DNA from: Ferrimonas futtsuensis DSM 18154
GTDB taxonomy: Bacteria; Pseudomonadota; Gammaproteobacteria; Enterobacterales; Shewanellaceae
Direction of reading: 5' to 3'
Assembly (NCBI RefSeq): GCF_000422645.1
Contig: NZ_AUGL01000006.1
Span: 1 to 64,000, forward strand
DNA length: 64,000 bases
The position numbers and the translations under genes were made by a program. Shown here one piece after another: positions 33,782 to 45,000 of this stretch (within the stretch, counting starts at the first letter, position 1; each line of letters starts with the position of its first letter). Below the pieces are notes generated by a model, which made no database searches, was not told where the DNA came from, and saw only the letters and a program-made list of their open reading frames with translations.

Positions 33782-34048
33782 TCACCCTTGTTGACGGATA
33801 AGGGTTTGTACCAGATCGATGTAGCGCTGTTTACAGGCGTTGGAATCGGTGCCCGCCAACGCTTTCCAGGCTTGATATTTGGCATGTTCTGCCATTTTGA
33901 ACACCGAGGGGGCACTGCCGGTCACGTCTCCCTGGGTTGCCTGTTTGAACAGGCCATAGAGCGACAGCAGGTGATCATTGCTTGGGCGGCTCGGCAGTTG
34001 CTTTACCTCTTGCTGACTTTGCTCAAATGCCTGATTCAGTTCATCCAT
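33782..34048 (-). CDS. Acyl-CoA-binding protein
   Basis: This 88-residue protein is the size of the classical four-helix ACBP fold. It has FEQSQQEVKQLPSRPSNDHLLSLYGLFKQATQGD (contiguous blocks at residues 8-41) and KYQAWKALAG, which carry the acyl-CoA-binding Tyr and Lys residues. It buffers long-chain acyl-CoA in the cytosol. Bacterial copies are uncommon but known in marine gammaproteobacteria and actinobacteria, and one here fits the acyl-CoA-consuming storage-lipid cluster further downstream. Confidence 0.92.
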   Translation of the reverse strand: MDELNQAFEQSQQEVKQLPSRPSNDHLLSLYGLFKQATQGDVTGSAPSVFKMAEHAKYQAWKALAGTDSNACKQRYIDLVQTLIRQQG

Positions 34049-34310
34049 GTGGGGTCTCCTTTGGGTTGGTTAAGGTTTAAGCTAGCGCCTTTGGAGAGGA
34101 CTGACCAGTCGAATAGATCAAGAAAACGTTTGTTTTCCATTAGGTTGTAAGCGTTTGCGGTGAAATAACCTAGGATTGATGGCTAAAGGGCCACCCAGGC
34201 TAGGTCGTCGAGAAAATGTGACTTAAATCGCTGTTTCTATGGTGTCAGGTCAATAAACGCGCTGGGCGGGACAGTAGACTGGATGCAGCACAACGATGAA
34301 TGGAGGCGTT

Positions 34311-34751
34311 ATGCACCAAGGTGCTCAGCAGAAGCAGACCCAGGATTCCAACCTGAAACGCACCCGCGTATGGCGCTCGCTCCAACAGGGATGGCGGCAC
34401 TGGGTGCCTGAAGGTGGACGGGTTGCCATGTGGGACCCGGATGATGAATTGGAAACCGGCCTGGTTCAGCTTGGTTATGAAGTGCTGGATAGGGAGCAGT
34501 CTGCACAGGGGCCGCTGCACGCCTTGCTGTTTCTCGACCTCGCGCCCCTGGCTATCCTGGCGTTACCCGGCATCGATTCCATGTTGGCACGGTTGCGCCC
34601 AGATGGGGTTCTGATACAGATCTGCCAGCAGGGCGGCAAGGGCTGCGCTGGACTGAGCATAGTCTCCGGCTTTAAGGCAGGCTGGTCTTTGAAAGCCCGC
34701 TACGAAGGGGCAGAAGCGGATCGCGGAGTGACACTGGTGTGGAAACCATAA
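34311..34751 (+). CDS. Hypothetical protein, possibly a degenerate methyltransferase-like domain
   Basis: I cannot assign this 146-residue protein. A strand-helix pattern (GGRVAMWDPDDELETGL, LHALLFLDLAPLAILALPG, LRPDGVLIQICQQGG) loosely resembles the second half of a SAM-methyltransferase fold, but the glycine-rich SAM motif is missing. The ATG at 34311 follows GGAGG by four bases and is preferred to the ATG at 34296. The phosphatase gene downstream has its own gap and is probably separate. Confidence 0.55.
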   Translation: MHQGAQQKQTQDSNLKRTRVWRSLQQGWRHWVPEGGRVAMWDPDDELETGLVQLGYEVLDREQSAQGPLHALLFLDLAPLAILALPGIDSMLARLRPDGVLIQICQQGGKGCAGLSIVSGFKAGWSLKARYEGAEADRGVTLVWKP

Positions 34752-34860
34752 GGCCAGTTGGCCTGTGGTGAGAGTTTAAGCCCGGCGTTTCTCCATCGCT
34801 GGCAATTGGCCTGGAAACCGGGCATGATCCCTGGTCTAAGTACCAGAGGATTTAGCTATT

Positions 34861-36150
34861 ATGTTGAAAAATATGGCATTTGGTGTTGCTTTGATGGCCG
34901 CCTCCGCTCAGGCCGCCGAACCACCAAAGAACGTCATCTTCTTCATTGGCGACGGCATGGGGCCGGCTTACACCACGGCTTATCGCTATTACCAGGCAGA
35001 CAGCAAGGTCAGCCTGGTGTCAGAAACCGTCTTTGACCGCCTGCTTACCGGCAGCGCCAGCACCTTTCCCCACGATGATACCGTCGTTACCGACTCCGCC
35101 GCCGGCGCGACCGCTCTGGCCACCGGCACCAAAAGCTACAACGGTGCGGTCGGGGTGGATGCGCACAAGCAACCTCTGGACAGCATGTTGGTGCAAGCCA
35201 AAGCCCGGGGATGGAACACCGGGGTGATCGCCACCACTCATGTGAATCACGCAACCCCAGCCAGTTTTGTGGCTCATTCCGACTCACGCCGCAACTATCA
35301 GGAGATCGCCGACCAGTTTTACAGTCGTCGTCTCCGGGAGAATCAGCCCCTGGTGGATCTGATACTGGGGGGCGGCCAGCGCTATTTCCCGATGGAGCCG
35401 GATCAACTGGGGGACAGGATGGTGAACTGGGGTTACCAGTACACGGACAAGCTGTCCCAACTGGACAGCCTGACCCGTTTGCCAGCCCTGGGGCTGTTTG
35501 CGCCCAAACAGCTGCCCTATGCCGTCGACAGCGATCAACCGAAGCGCTTAGGCGCTATGGTTGCGGCTGGATTACGTCTGCTGGGCCAGTCAGACACCTC
35601 TTTCTTCCTGATGGTTGAGGGCAGCCTCATTGACTGGTGTGGTCACGACAATGACATCGCCTGTGCCATGAAGGAGATGGACGATTTTGCCGGCGCCATC
35701 GAAGTGGCAGAGGCGTTTGCCAAAGAGCGGGGCGATACTCTGGTGGTGTTTACCGCCGATCATTCAACCGGTGGCCTGACGTTGGGGGCCGGGGGAGAGT
35801 ACCGCTGGGAGTCGGCGCAGGTGAAGCAGATCAAGGCGTCTTTGCGCACCATCACCGAAGCGCTGCTCAACCAGGCGCCGGAGCAGTTTGCGCAGATTCT
35901 GGCCAGCTATGTCGGCTTCGAGCTGACCCAAGAGGAGCTGACCGAGTTGGCCTCAGTCTCGAAAGAGGAGGAGGCGCTGCGCTGGAAGCTGGCTGACATT
36001 CTCAGTGCCCACAGTTTCACCGGCTGGACCACCAGTGGTCATACTGCCGTTGATGTTCCCCTGGGGGCGATGGGGCCGGGCGCTGAACAATTCATGGGGC
36101 ACCTGGACAACACCGACATCGCCAAAGCCCTGAAGCAGATGATTCGCTAG
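34861..36150 (+). CDS. Periplasmic alkaline phosphatase
   Basis: This 429-residue protein has a signal peptide (MLKNMAFGVALMAASAQA) and the PhoA-type alkaline phosphatase fold. The metal site is in FFIGDGMG, the catalytic serine in TDSAAGATALATG near residue 79, and further ligands in THVNHATPASF, LGGG, EGSLIDWCGHDND, FTADHSTGG and TTSGHTAVDVPL. The HAT and SGHT histidines indicate intact zinc ligands. It releases phosphate from esters in the periplasm. It is monocistronic with a clear terminator; no Pho box was identified. Confidence 0.92.
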   Translation: MLKNMAFGVALMAASAQAAEPPKNVIFFIGDGMGPAYTTAYRYYQADSKVSLVSETVFDRLLTGSASTFPHDDTVVTDSAAGATALATGTKSYNGAVGVDAHKQPLDSMLVQAKARGWNTGVIATTHVNHATPASFVAHSDSRRNYQEIADQFYSRRLRENQPLVDLILGGGQRYFPMEPDQLGDRMVNWGYQYTDKLSQLDSLTRLPALGLFAPKQLPYAVDSDQPKRLGAMVAAGLRLLGQSDTSFFLMVEGSLIDWCGHDNDIACAMKEMDDFAGAIEVAEAFAKERGDTLVVFTADHSTGGLTLGAGGEYRWESAQVKQIKASLRTITEALLNQAPEQFAQILASYVGFELTQEELTELASVSKEEEALRWKLADILSAHSFTGWTTSGHTAVDVPLGAMGPGAEQFMGHLDNTDIAKALKQMIR

Positions 36151-36168
36151 CGTCGTCATTGCCGACGA

Positions 36169-36195
36169 AAAGGCCCGCCAATTGGCGGGCTTTTT
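36169..36195 (+). terminator. Terminator of the alkaline phosphatase gene
   Basis: Palindrome GCCCGCCAATTGGCGGGC followed by TTTTT, 23 bases after the stop codon. Confidence 0.9.
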
Positions 36196-36343
36196 CGTTT
36201 GCCAATGTAAAGAATGGCGCAAGGGGCAACCGCCAAGAAACTAAATTTTTACCAGGGGGACAAAAGGAGTGCCAGGAGTAGAAATGGCGTGAATTAGATC
36301 AATAAGATGTTAGGTTATAAGAACAATTTCAGGGGAGAGCGAC

Positions 36344-38302
36344 ATGAACAGCAGGGAATGGGTGTTTTTGAGTGTGGCTGTCTGGGCGTTGGCGGGCTGT
36401 GGCGGTGAGAGCCCTCGTCTCCAGGAGGGCGAAGCCAGTGAGTTTACCCATGCACACAACAGTCGTGTCGCTCAGTCTCTGCCTCTGGCTTCCCAGCAGG
36501 CGTTCGAGGACGCCCGCCAGGGATTGATCGCTTCCCCCGAATTTCTGTCCGTCAACGACGACGAGGGCAGGGTGATCTGGTCTCTTCAGCAATATGATTT
36601 CCTGACGGGTGAGGCGCCGGAGACGGTGAACCCCAGCTTGTGGCGCCAGGCCCAGTTGAATCACTTTGCCGGGCTGTTTGAGGTCAACCCTGGTATCTAT
36701 CAGCTTCGAGGCTTTGACCTGGCCAACATGACCCTGATCCGCGGTGAACTGGGCTGGATCCTGGTGGATCCTTTGACCAGCAAAGAGACCGCCGCAGCGG
36801 CTCTGGCTTTTGCCTTCGATCACCTGGAATCGGACCCGATCACCACCATCGTTTATACCCACAGCCATGTAGACCACTTCGGCGGGGCAGAGGCGGCCAG
36901 GGAGTACGCCGACGGCGAGCTGGTGGTGGTGGCGCCGGCGGGCTTTATGAAGGAAGCCACCAGTGAGAACATTCTGGCAGGGACGGCCATGGTGCGACGA
37001 GCGGGTTACCAGTATGGGCGGAATCTGCCGGTGTCTCCCCGCGGGCACGTGGATCTGGGGTTGGGCAAATCGGTGGCGTTTGGCACCGTCGGCTTAATAC
37101 CGCCCAATCTGGAGGTGGCGCAAACCGGAGAGCGTCATCTCCTGGATGGGGTGGAGTTTGAATTCCAGATAGTCTCTGGCTCGGAAGCCCCCTCGGAGTT
37201 CACTTTCTACCTTCCGCAACATCAGGCCTTTTGCGGCGCCGAGATGGTGTCGCAAACCATGCACAACCTTTATACCTTGCGCGGAGCCAAGGTGCGTGAT
37301 GCCCTGGGGTGGAGCCGCTACATCGATGAGGCGGCTCACCGCTTCCCGGACGCCGAGATCTATTTCGGCAGCCACCACTGGCCGGTGTGGGGGCAGGAGA
37401 GGGTGCAGGGGTTCCTGAGTAATCAGCGCGACTTGTACAAATTTATCCACGATCAGACCCTGAGGTTGGCCAATCGGGGGTATACCCCGGGGGAGATCGC
37501 GGAGCAGCTTCAGCTGCCTCAGGGGTTGAGACAGGAGTTCTCTGCCCGGGGTTACTACGGTACCCTGAAACACAACATTCGTGCTGTCTATCAGTTCTAT
37601 TTCGGCTGGTATGACGGCAATCCGGCCCATCTTGATCCACTGCCACGCGCCTCGGCGGCCAGGCGCTATGTTGAGCTGGCGGGTGGCGCCGAGGCGATGC
37701 GCAACAAGGCGATCGCGGCCATGGATCTGGGAGAGTATCGCTGGGCGGCGGAGCTGCTCAATCACCTGGTGTTCTTCGACCCGGGTGACAGCATTGCCAG
37801 GGAGATGCTGGCCAGGGCGTATGAACAGATGGGCTTCCAGGCAGAATCCGGCACCTGGCGTGATTCGTACCTCAGTGCCGCCCTGGAGTTGCGCGAAGGG
37901 GTGCCTGAGGGGCTGAGCATGGAGAAGAAGATGGCCGGAGTGCTCCATCAAACCGATACGCGCCATTTTCTCGATGCCCTGGCCACCCGGGTGGACTATG
38001 AAGCCGCCGGCGAGGAACGTTACTCCCTGATACTGGAGATCCTGGATGCGCAGGAGCGTTACTTGCTGCAGATCGCCAACGGGGTACTCCATTATCGAGT
38101 GATGACCGACGACCCAGAGGAGTCGATGCCCTACCTTGGACTGAGTCGCAAGCTGTTTATCCAGTTGGCGTCTCGCCAGGTAGCGATGCAGGATCTGGTG
38201 ACCGGGGACAATCTCAGGGTGGATGGCAGCATCATGGATATGGTGGCTTTCTTCCGCCTGTTTGAGCCGGCAGAGGCCGATTTCAACATCATTGAGCCCT
38301 AG
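36344..38302 (+). CDS. Alkyl sulfatase lipoprotein (SdsA1/BDS1-like)
   Basis: This 652-residue protein has a lipoprotein signal (lipobox ALAGC at about residues 15-19) and the three-part layout of alkyl sulfatases. The first part is a metallo-beta-lactamase domain with YTHSHVDHFGG near residue 172 and further ligands in FCGAEMVSQTMHN and YFGSHHWPVWG. The second is a dimerisation region with FYFGWYDGNPAHLDPLP. The C-terminal part is an SCP2-like domain that shields hydrophobic chains. It hydrolyses primary alkyl sulfates to alcohols. Unlike soluble SdsA1 it is lipid-anchored. It is monocistronic. Confidence 0.9.
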   Translation: MNSREWVFLSVAVWALAGCGGESPRLQEGEASEFTHAHNSRVAQSLPLASQQAFEDARQGLIASPEFLSVNDDEGRVIWSLQQYDFLTGEAPETVNPSLWRQAQLNHFAGLFEVNPGIYQLRGFDLANMTLIRGELGWILVDPLTSKETAAAALAFAFDHLESDPITTIVYTHSHVDHFGGAEAAREYADGELVVVAPAGFMKEATSENILAGTAMVRRAGYQYGRNLPVSPRGHVDLGLGKSVAFGTVGLIPPNLEVAQTGERHLLDGVEFEFQIVSGSEAPSEFTFYLPQHQAFCGAEMVSQTMHNLYTLRGAKVRDALGWSRYIDEAAHRFPDAEIYFGSHHWPVWGQERVQGFLSNQRDLYKFIHDQTLRLANRGYTPGEIAEQLQLPQGLRQEFSARGYYGTLKHNIRAVYQFYFGWYDGNPAHLDPLPRASAARRYVELAGGAEAMRNKAIAAMDLGEYRWAAELLNHLVFFDPGDSIAREMLARAYEQMGFQAESGTWRDSYLSAALELREGVPEGLSMEKKMAGVLHQTDTRHFLDALATRVDYEAAGEERYSLILEILDAQERYLLQIANGVLHYRVMTDDPEESMPYLGLSRKLFIQLASRQVAMQDLVTGDNLRVDGSIMDMVAFFRLFEPAEADFNIIEP

Positions 38303-38358
38303 CACCGCACTGCTGCAGCGGCTTACGATCTCTTAAATCACCAATTTCCTTGAACTGT

Positions 38359-38391
38359 GGCGCCGGAGGCAATAGACTCCGGCGCCAATTT
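38359..38391 (+). terminator. Hairpin after the alkyl sulfatase gene
   Basis: Perfect ten-base stem GGCGCCGGAG / CTCCGGCGCC with an eight-base loop, followed by AATTTTG, 57 bases after the stop codon. Confidence 0.65.
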
Positions 38392-38492
38392 TGGGTGTGA
38401 CCGAATCTATTTTCAGACATTTCAGGAACCTGGTTCGGGTGACGCCCTCTAAAGGTTGAGCTTATGTACCCTTAGTTTAAGGGAAGGTATTG

Positions 38493-38912
38493 ATGAACTG
38501 GCTGAAACGCACTTGCTTTGGGGCTGCACTGGGGTTGTTCCTGTTTCCATTTCTGGCGATGGTGTTTGAGTTTCCTCTGATGTTCCAGGTGTATAACGAG
38601 GGGCATCATCTCCACAGTGCCAGTAATGAGCTCAGGCAGTTTGTGCTGGCCAATTACTGGCTTCCCGCCTGCTGGCTGGCTTCCGGTTTGTTGTTGATTG
38701 GCACCGGCATGGAGCGGCGGACCCTGACCTTGGCGTTTGGCGCAGGCCTGCTGTTGCTGTTCCCCCTGATTCATTACGGTATTGCTCGCCTGAGTGCCTT
38801 GCTGCTGAGCAGCTGTGATGATTGTCAGGTGTTTGGTGCGCCTGAACTGGTGGTGAATCTCCTCATCGTGACGTTTGGCGCCCTGGCACTGCAACGCTGG
38901 CGTCGTCGCTGA
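38493..38912 (+). CDS. Hypothetical four-helix membrane protein
   Basis: I do not recognise this 139-residue protein. Four hydrophobic segments are visible at about residues 8-30, 50-72, 78-98 and 113-131, with a short Cys-rich loop SSCDDCQVFG before the last. The ATG follows GGGAAGG at suitable spacing. The next gene on the same strand begins 83 bases later and may be co-transcribed. No functional motif is visible. Confidence 0.65.
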   Translation: MNWLKRTCFGAALGLFLFPFLAMVFEFPLMFQVYNEGHHLHSASNELRQFVLANYWLPACWLASGLLLIGTGMERRTLTLAFGAGLLLLFPLIHYGIARLSALLLSSCDDCQVFGAPELVVNLLIVTFGALALQRWRRR

Positions 38913-38995
38913 CGGAGTCGTTTATCTCCTTGTCTGGCCCCAGGCCCTCTGTTAGCTTGAAAGGTCAGTAAAGCGACAGGGAGCGGTGAGACGCG

Positions 38996-39811
38996 ATGCC
39001 AGTCAGGGAAAGAATGGCTCATGAAGGGGTTGAGGGGGTCCGGGTAGGGCGCTTCAATCAGGGGATCAACACCACCTTCATCCTCTATCGCATCGGTGAC
39101 ACCCAAATAGATACCGGACCGCCAAACCAGTGGTCCACCATTCGTCGTCTTCTCGATGCTCACCCCCCCAAGCGGCTGCTGCTGACTCACCATCATGAGG
39201 ATCATGCGGGCAATGCGGCTCGCATTGCCACTCGCTATCATCTTACTCCCCTGGCTCCGGACCTGGGGCGGGCCAAGCTGGCCCGAGGTTATCGTATTCC
39301 CCCCATTCAGAGGATGATCTGGGGCAGTCCCCAACCCGTGGACACCTTGCCGTTACCGGAGCAGTTGCCCATGGCCGAAGGCGGAAGCCTGCGCGCGGTT
39401 CATACTCCTGGGCATGCCAAGGACCTTACCTGCTTTCACTGGCCGGAGCGTGGCTACCTGTTCTCCGGGGATCTCTATCTGTCCAAATCCATTCGCTACC
39501 TGAGGGCGGATGAGAACCTGCTGCAGCTGATGCAGAGCATCGACAAGGTACTGGCGTTGCAGTTTGATGTGCTCTTCTGTCCTCACCGGGGCATAGTGCC
39601 CCAGGGCCACCTTGCTCTGAGGGAGAAGCTGGATAATCTGCGTGCTTTGTGCGACAAGGCTAGAGCGTTGCATGGGCAGGGGATAGAGTCAGAGGAGATC
39701 ATCAACCGGCTGTTAGGGCCGGAGGATTGGCTCTCCAGGCTCAGTGGTTACAACATCAGCAAGGGCAATTTGATCAGGCAGGCGGTGGAGATAGACACGG
39801 ATCAGGTTTAG
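38996..39811 (+). CDS. MBL-fold metallo-hydrolase
   Basis: This 271-residue metallo-beta-lactamase-fold protein has the metal motif LLTHHHEDHAGN near residue 62, and further ligands in VHTPGHAKDL, FSGDLYLS and FCPHRG. The acidic Glu in HHHEDH replaces the more common Ala or Thr. A helical C-terminal tail follows. Relatives include glyoxalase II-like and lactonase-like hydrolases; the substrate cannot be inferred. It ends just before a bidirectional terminator shared with nrdG. Confidence 0.87.
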   Translation: MPVRERMAHEGVEGVRVGRFNQGINTTFILYRIGDTQIDTGPPNQWSTIRRLLDAHPPKRLLLTHHHEDHAGNAARIATRYHLTPLAPDLGRAKLARGYRIPPIQRMIWGSPQPVDTLPLPEQLPMAEGGSLRAVHTPGHAKDLTCFHWPERGYLFSGDLYLSKSIRYLRADENLLQLMQSIDKVLALQFDVLFCPHRGIVPQGHLALREKLDNLRALCDKARALHGQGIESEEIINRLLGPEDWLSRLSGYNISKGNLIRQAVEIDTDQV

Positions 39812-39843
39812 CGTGTAATGCCGGCCAGACGGCCGGAATAAAC

Positions 39844-39866
39844 AAAGGGGCCTGTGGCCCCTTTTG
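39844..39866. terminator. Bidirectional terminator between the MBL gene and nrdG
   Basis: Stem AAAGGGGCC / GGCCCCTTT with a TGT loop and T or A runs on both sides. Confidence 0.85.
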
Positions 39867-39880
39867 TCGTCGCGGTTCGA

Positions 39881-40378
39881 TTAGGCCACGGCAGGCACAC
39901 TCTCCTGGGCCCTTTGGGAGAGACGGTGGACCACCTGATTGCTGCTGCCTCGCCACAACAGCGAGGGATCCGCCAGATCCTGTTCGAAGCGGCCATCGAT
40001 CAGCACATCCAGGTGGGCCAGCAGGGCCTGCTGGGTCTCATCCAACTCATCCAGGCGGTACCCTGTCCAGCACCAGATGTCCTTGTCCGGGCAACGCTCT
40101 TTGACCCGGGTCACCAGTTCGAGAATGGCAGGCACATTGGCGGGATGCAAAGGGTCGCCGCCGGACAGGCTCAGGCCACGACGCTTGATGCGGGTGTCAC
40201 TCAGGTCCTGGATGATCTGTTCCATCATCTCTTCGGTGAAAGGGTGGCCAGAGTCCAGTCGTTGGGTGCTCTGGTTGTAACAGCCTTTGCACTGATGGAC
40301 GCAACCCGCCACAAACAGGGTACAGCGAGTGCCCAGTCCATTGACCACATCCACCGGGTAATAGTTGTGATAGTTCAT
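39881..40378 (-). CDS. nrdG: Anaerobic ribonucleotide reductase activating protein
   Basis: This 165-residue radical-SAM protein (E. coli NrdG has 154) makes the glycyl radical on NrdD. The N-terminus MNYHNYYPVDVVNGLGTRCT is characteristic, and the 4Fe-4S motif CVHQCKGC follows near residue 26. SLSGGDPLHP holds the SAM-binding region. GGAGG eight bases before the ATG at 40378 fixes the start. It is downstream of nrdD in the same operon after 61 bases. Confidence 0.95.
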   Translation of the reverse strand: MNYHNYYPVDVVNGLGTRCTLFVAGCVHQCKGCYNQSTQRLDSGHPFTEEMMEQIIQDLSDTRIKRRGLSLSGGDPLHPANVPAILELVTRVKERCPDKDIWCWTGYRLDELDETQQALLAHLDVLIDGRFEQDLADPSLLWRGSSNQVVHRLSQRAQESVPAVA

Positions 40379-40439
40379 TGATGCGTCCTCCATCAAAAAG
40401 GGCAGGGACCAGCCCCGCCCTTTATTGTGTACTCAAATG

Positions 40440-42557
<2,118 letters not shown>

Positions 42558-42597
42558 GAGAAAAAATCCTTAAGAATGTAGGAATAGGCCTTGACAA

Positions 42598-42644
42598 GCA
42601 CTACATCTTGTTGCCCTGTCTTAAATATGGCCCATATGTGGGGG
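42598..42644 (-). promoter_or_regulatory. Candidate tandem NrdR boxes
   Basis: GCACTACATCTTGTTG (42598-42613) and a second box centred on CCCATATGTGGG (42631-42642) are 31 bases apart centre to centre, the spacing expected for paired NrdR boxes. Both deviate from the consensus, so the assignment is tentative. Confidence 0.45.
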
Positions 42645-42682
42645 TACGACGCATATTAAGCGCCAATTTTCCGTCGGATAAA

Positions 42683-42696
42683 TTGATCGCGATCAA
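42683..42696 (-). promoter_or_regulatory. FNR-type box upstream of nrdDG
   Basis: TTGATCGCGATCAA is a perfect match to the FNR consensus TTGAT-N4-ATCAA, about 130 bases upstream of the nrdD start. Confidence 0.85.
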
Positions 42697-43004
42697 GAAG
42701 ATCACTACCCAAAATTCGAATGAAGTTACCGTTAAGTGGTTCCATGGTTTCGATCAGGTTTTAACAAAGTAATCAATATGTATCGTTAATGATCCTTTGA
42801 TGTGATCGCTGAACAGAGAGTCAGCGGTTGTCGATGCAAAAATGAAGGGGGAGGAGTGTGACGGAAACTGTGTTCGTCATACTTGGCCCTGTGGATGGTT
42901 TCACAGCTTGTGGAAAACCCGCTCCGCCCCTTGGTTGCCCTGCCTTAGAGCTGTGGTTAGATCCTTGTTAAATTCCCGATCAAAAAAAGCCGACTCTGAT
43001 AACA
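42697..43004. other. Remaining upstream region of nrdDG, no gene seen
   Basis: This 308-base stretch has only spurious short frames. It lies between the FNR box and the terminator of the peptidase gene. Confidence 0.4.
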
Positions 43005-43031
43005 AAAAAAGGGAGCGTTTGCTCCCTTTTT
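43005..43031. terminator. Terminator of the M3 peptidase gene
   Basis: AAAAAGGGAGC / GCTCCCTTTTT with a GTTT loop. It works on the minus strand, 24 bases past the peptidase stop, and is symmetrical. Confidence 0.85.
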
Positions 43032-43055
43032 GCTCAGTGCGAAATGACTCAGTTG

Positions 43056-44915
43056 TTACAGCTTTTCGCTGCGATCGAGAATGGTTTCCATCTCGTCCAT
43101 CAGGCGGTTCATCCGGTTGAAAATCGCCTCATAGGGCTGGGCGCTGGCCAGATCGACACCGGCGGTTTTCACCAGGTCATAAGGGTAATCACTGCCACCG
43201 GACTTCAACAGATTCAGGTAGCGATCGTAGGCCGCCTTATCACCACTGAGTACTTCATCGGCGAAAGCCGCAGAGGCTGCGATGGAGGTGGCGTACTGAT
43301 ACACGTAGAAGTTGTAGTAGAAGTGGGGCACATAGGCCCACTCGATGCCGTAGGCGTCATCGATGGTCATCACACCCTTGTCGTGGCCGTGGTAGCGACG
43401 CAGCAGGTCCAGGAAGATCTCTGAGGCGCGGGTGTCGCTCAGGGGCTGACCCTTCTCGACCTCTTCGTGGATGGCACGCTCAAACTCCGCAAACATGGTC
43501 TGACGGAAGAAGGTCTGACGGAACTTCTCCAGGGTCTGGCCCAGGTAATAGAGACGCTCATTGTCGTCTGCGGCATTCTTCAGCGCGTAGTCGGTCAGCA
43601 GGTGCTCCTGGAAGGTGGAGGCGATCTCTGCGGTAAAGGTGGCGTAGCCGGCGGTGGCGTAGGGCTGATTGGCGTTGGCGTACACAGAGTGAGTGGCGTG
43701 GCCCCACTCGTGGGTCAGGGTAGACACCGAGGTGTAGTCATCGTTGTAGTTCATCAGCACGTAGGGGTGTACATCGTAGGCGCTGCCACTCATGTAGGCA
43801 CCGGAGCGCTTACCCAGCTTGGGGTAGGTATCCATCCAGCGCTGATCCAGGCCGGTTCGAATCTTGTTGACGTAGTTGTCGCCCATGGGCTCCAGAGACG
43901 CCAGCATCATCTCGATGCCGCGTTCGATGGGATAATCACCGGTGGCTTTGACCACGGCCGGGTAGATGTCAAAATAGCCCTGGTCGTCCAATTTCAGCAT
44001 ACGGGAGCGTAACTTAAGGTAGCGCTGCAGGGTGTCCAGGTTGGCGTTGGTGGTGTCCACCAGGGCGCTGTACACCTCAACCGGAATGTTGTCTTCGCTC
44101 AGGGCGGCTTCCAGAGCGGAGTCGTGGTTGCGGCTGCGGGCGTTGAACACGTCGGCTTTGACGTTGGCGTCCAGCAGAGAGGCGATGGTGCGACGGTACT
44201 TGGACAAGGTGCCGAAGAAGTTGTCGAACGCCTTCTTGCGCACGTCGCGATCCGGGTGGCTGCGGAATCGGGCATAGGTGGCCTGGTTCAGGGTCACCAG
44301 CTCGCCATCGAGCTCCACTTCTGGCCAGGGCAGTTCGGCATTGGTGAAGGTGGCGTAGCTGGAGTAGGGGGCGCTGGTGACGGTGCCAGCGGCGGCCAGG
44401 ATCTTCTCGGCGGCCGGTGCCAGGGTGTGGGCCTTGCCGCGCAGAATATTTTCCAGCGGGAAGCGGTAGCCTGCCAGACGAGGCTCAGACTTCACCATGG
44501 CCATCACTTTGTCTTCGCCCAGGCCGATCAACTCAGGGTTGATGAAGGAGGAACCCTGGTTGAAACGGTTGGCCAGCATGGCGATGGATTGACGCTTGGC
44601 ACCGTTGTCGGAGTTGCGCAGATCGGTGTCTGCATTCAGGTTGGCGTACACATACAGCTGGGACAGAGTCTTGGACAGGCCGAAGTAGAGGTCCATGGCA
44701 TCTGCCAGGGTCGCGGCGGATTGGCCCAACTTACCCTGATAGGCAGAGAGTTGGTCCAATTGTTTCTCCAGGCTGGTTTTTTGACCCTGCCACTGTTGCC
44801 AATCGGCATAGAGTGGGGTCAGATCCCAGTTCTGTTGAGACTCCTCGGCCACCAGGGCCGGTGAAAGGGTGGCGCCGGCAAACAGGGCCAGGCCAATCAG
44901 TGACTGCTTAAACAT
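43056..44915 (-). CDS. Exported oligoendopeptidase F-type M3 peptidase
   Basis: This 619-residue zinc peptidase of the M3B family has the catalytic HEXXH motif in TLTHEWGHATHS near residue 407, and the distal Glu in FTAEIASTFQEHLL. Unlike cytoplasmic PepF it begins with a signal peptide (MFKQSLIGLALFAGATLSPALVAEE) and is therefore probably periplasmic, degrading imported oligopeptides. The C-terminal helical domain (FYYNFYVYQYATSIAAS) is typical. It is monocistronic. Confidence 0.92.
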   Translation of the reverse strand: MFKQSLIGLALFAGATLSPALVAEESQQNWDLTPLYADWQQWQGQKTSLEKQLDQLSAYQGKLGQSAATLADAMDLYFGLSKTLSQLYVYANLNADTDLRNSDNGAKRQSIAMLANRFNQGSSFINPELIGLGEDKVMAMVKSEPRLAGYRFPLENILRGKAHTLAPAAEKILAAAGTVTSAPYSSYATFTNAELPWPEVELDGELVTLNQATYARFRSHPDRDVRKKAFDNFFGTLSKYRRTIASLLDANVKADVFNARSRNHDSALEAALSEDNIPVEVYSALVDTTNANLDTLQRYLKLRSRMLKLDDQGYFDIYPAVVKATGDYPIERGIEMMLASLEPMGDNYVNKIRTGLDQRWMDTYPKLGKRSGAYMSGSAYDVHPYVLMNYNDDYTSVSTLTHEWGHATHSVYANANQPYATAGYATFTAEIASTFQEHLLTDYALKNAADDNERLYYLGQTLEKFRQTFFRQTMFAEFERAIHEEVEKGQPLSDTRASEIFLDLLRRYHGHDKGVMTIDDAYGIEWAYVPHFYYNFYVYQYATSIAASAAFADEVLSGDKAAYDRYLNLLKSGGSDYPYDLVKTAGVDLASAQPYEAIFNRMNRLMDEMETILDRSEKL

Positions 44916-45000
44916 TGTAAGTCCATATAATCGTTATGGTTAAAGACAACAGCAGCTTAGCAACTGTGACGCAATGCAGTGAAACAACATTGGTAACAGA

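Noticed and set aside
37094-38305. A 403-codon minus-strand open frame
   Set aside because: It is antisense to the alkyl sulfatase, which has all its metal motifs.
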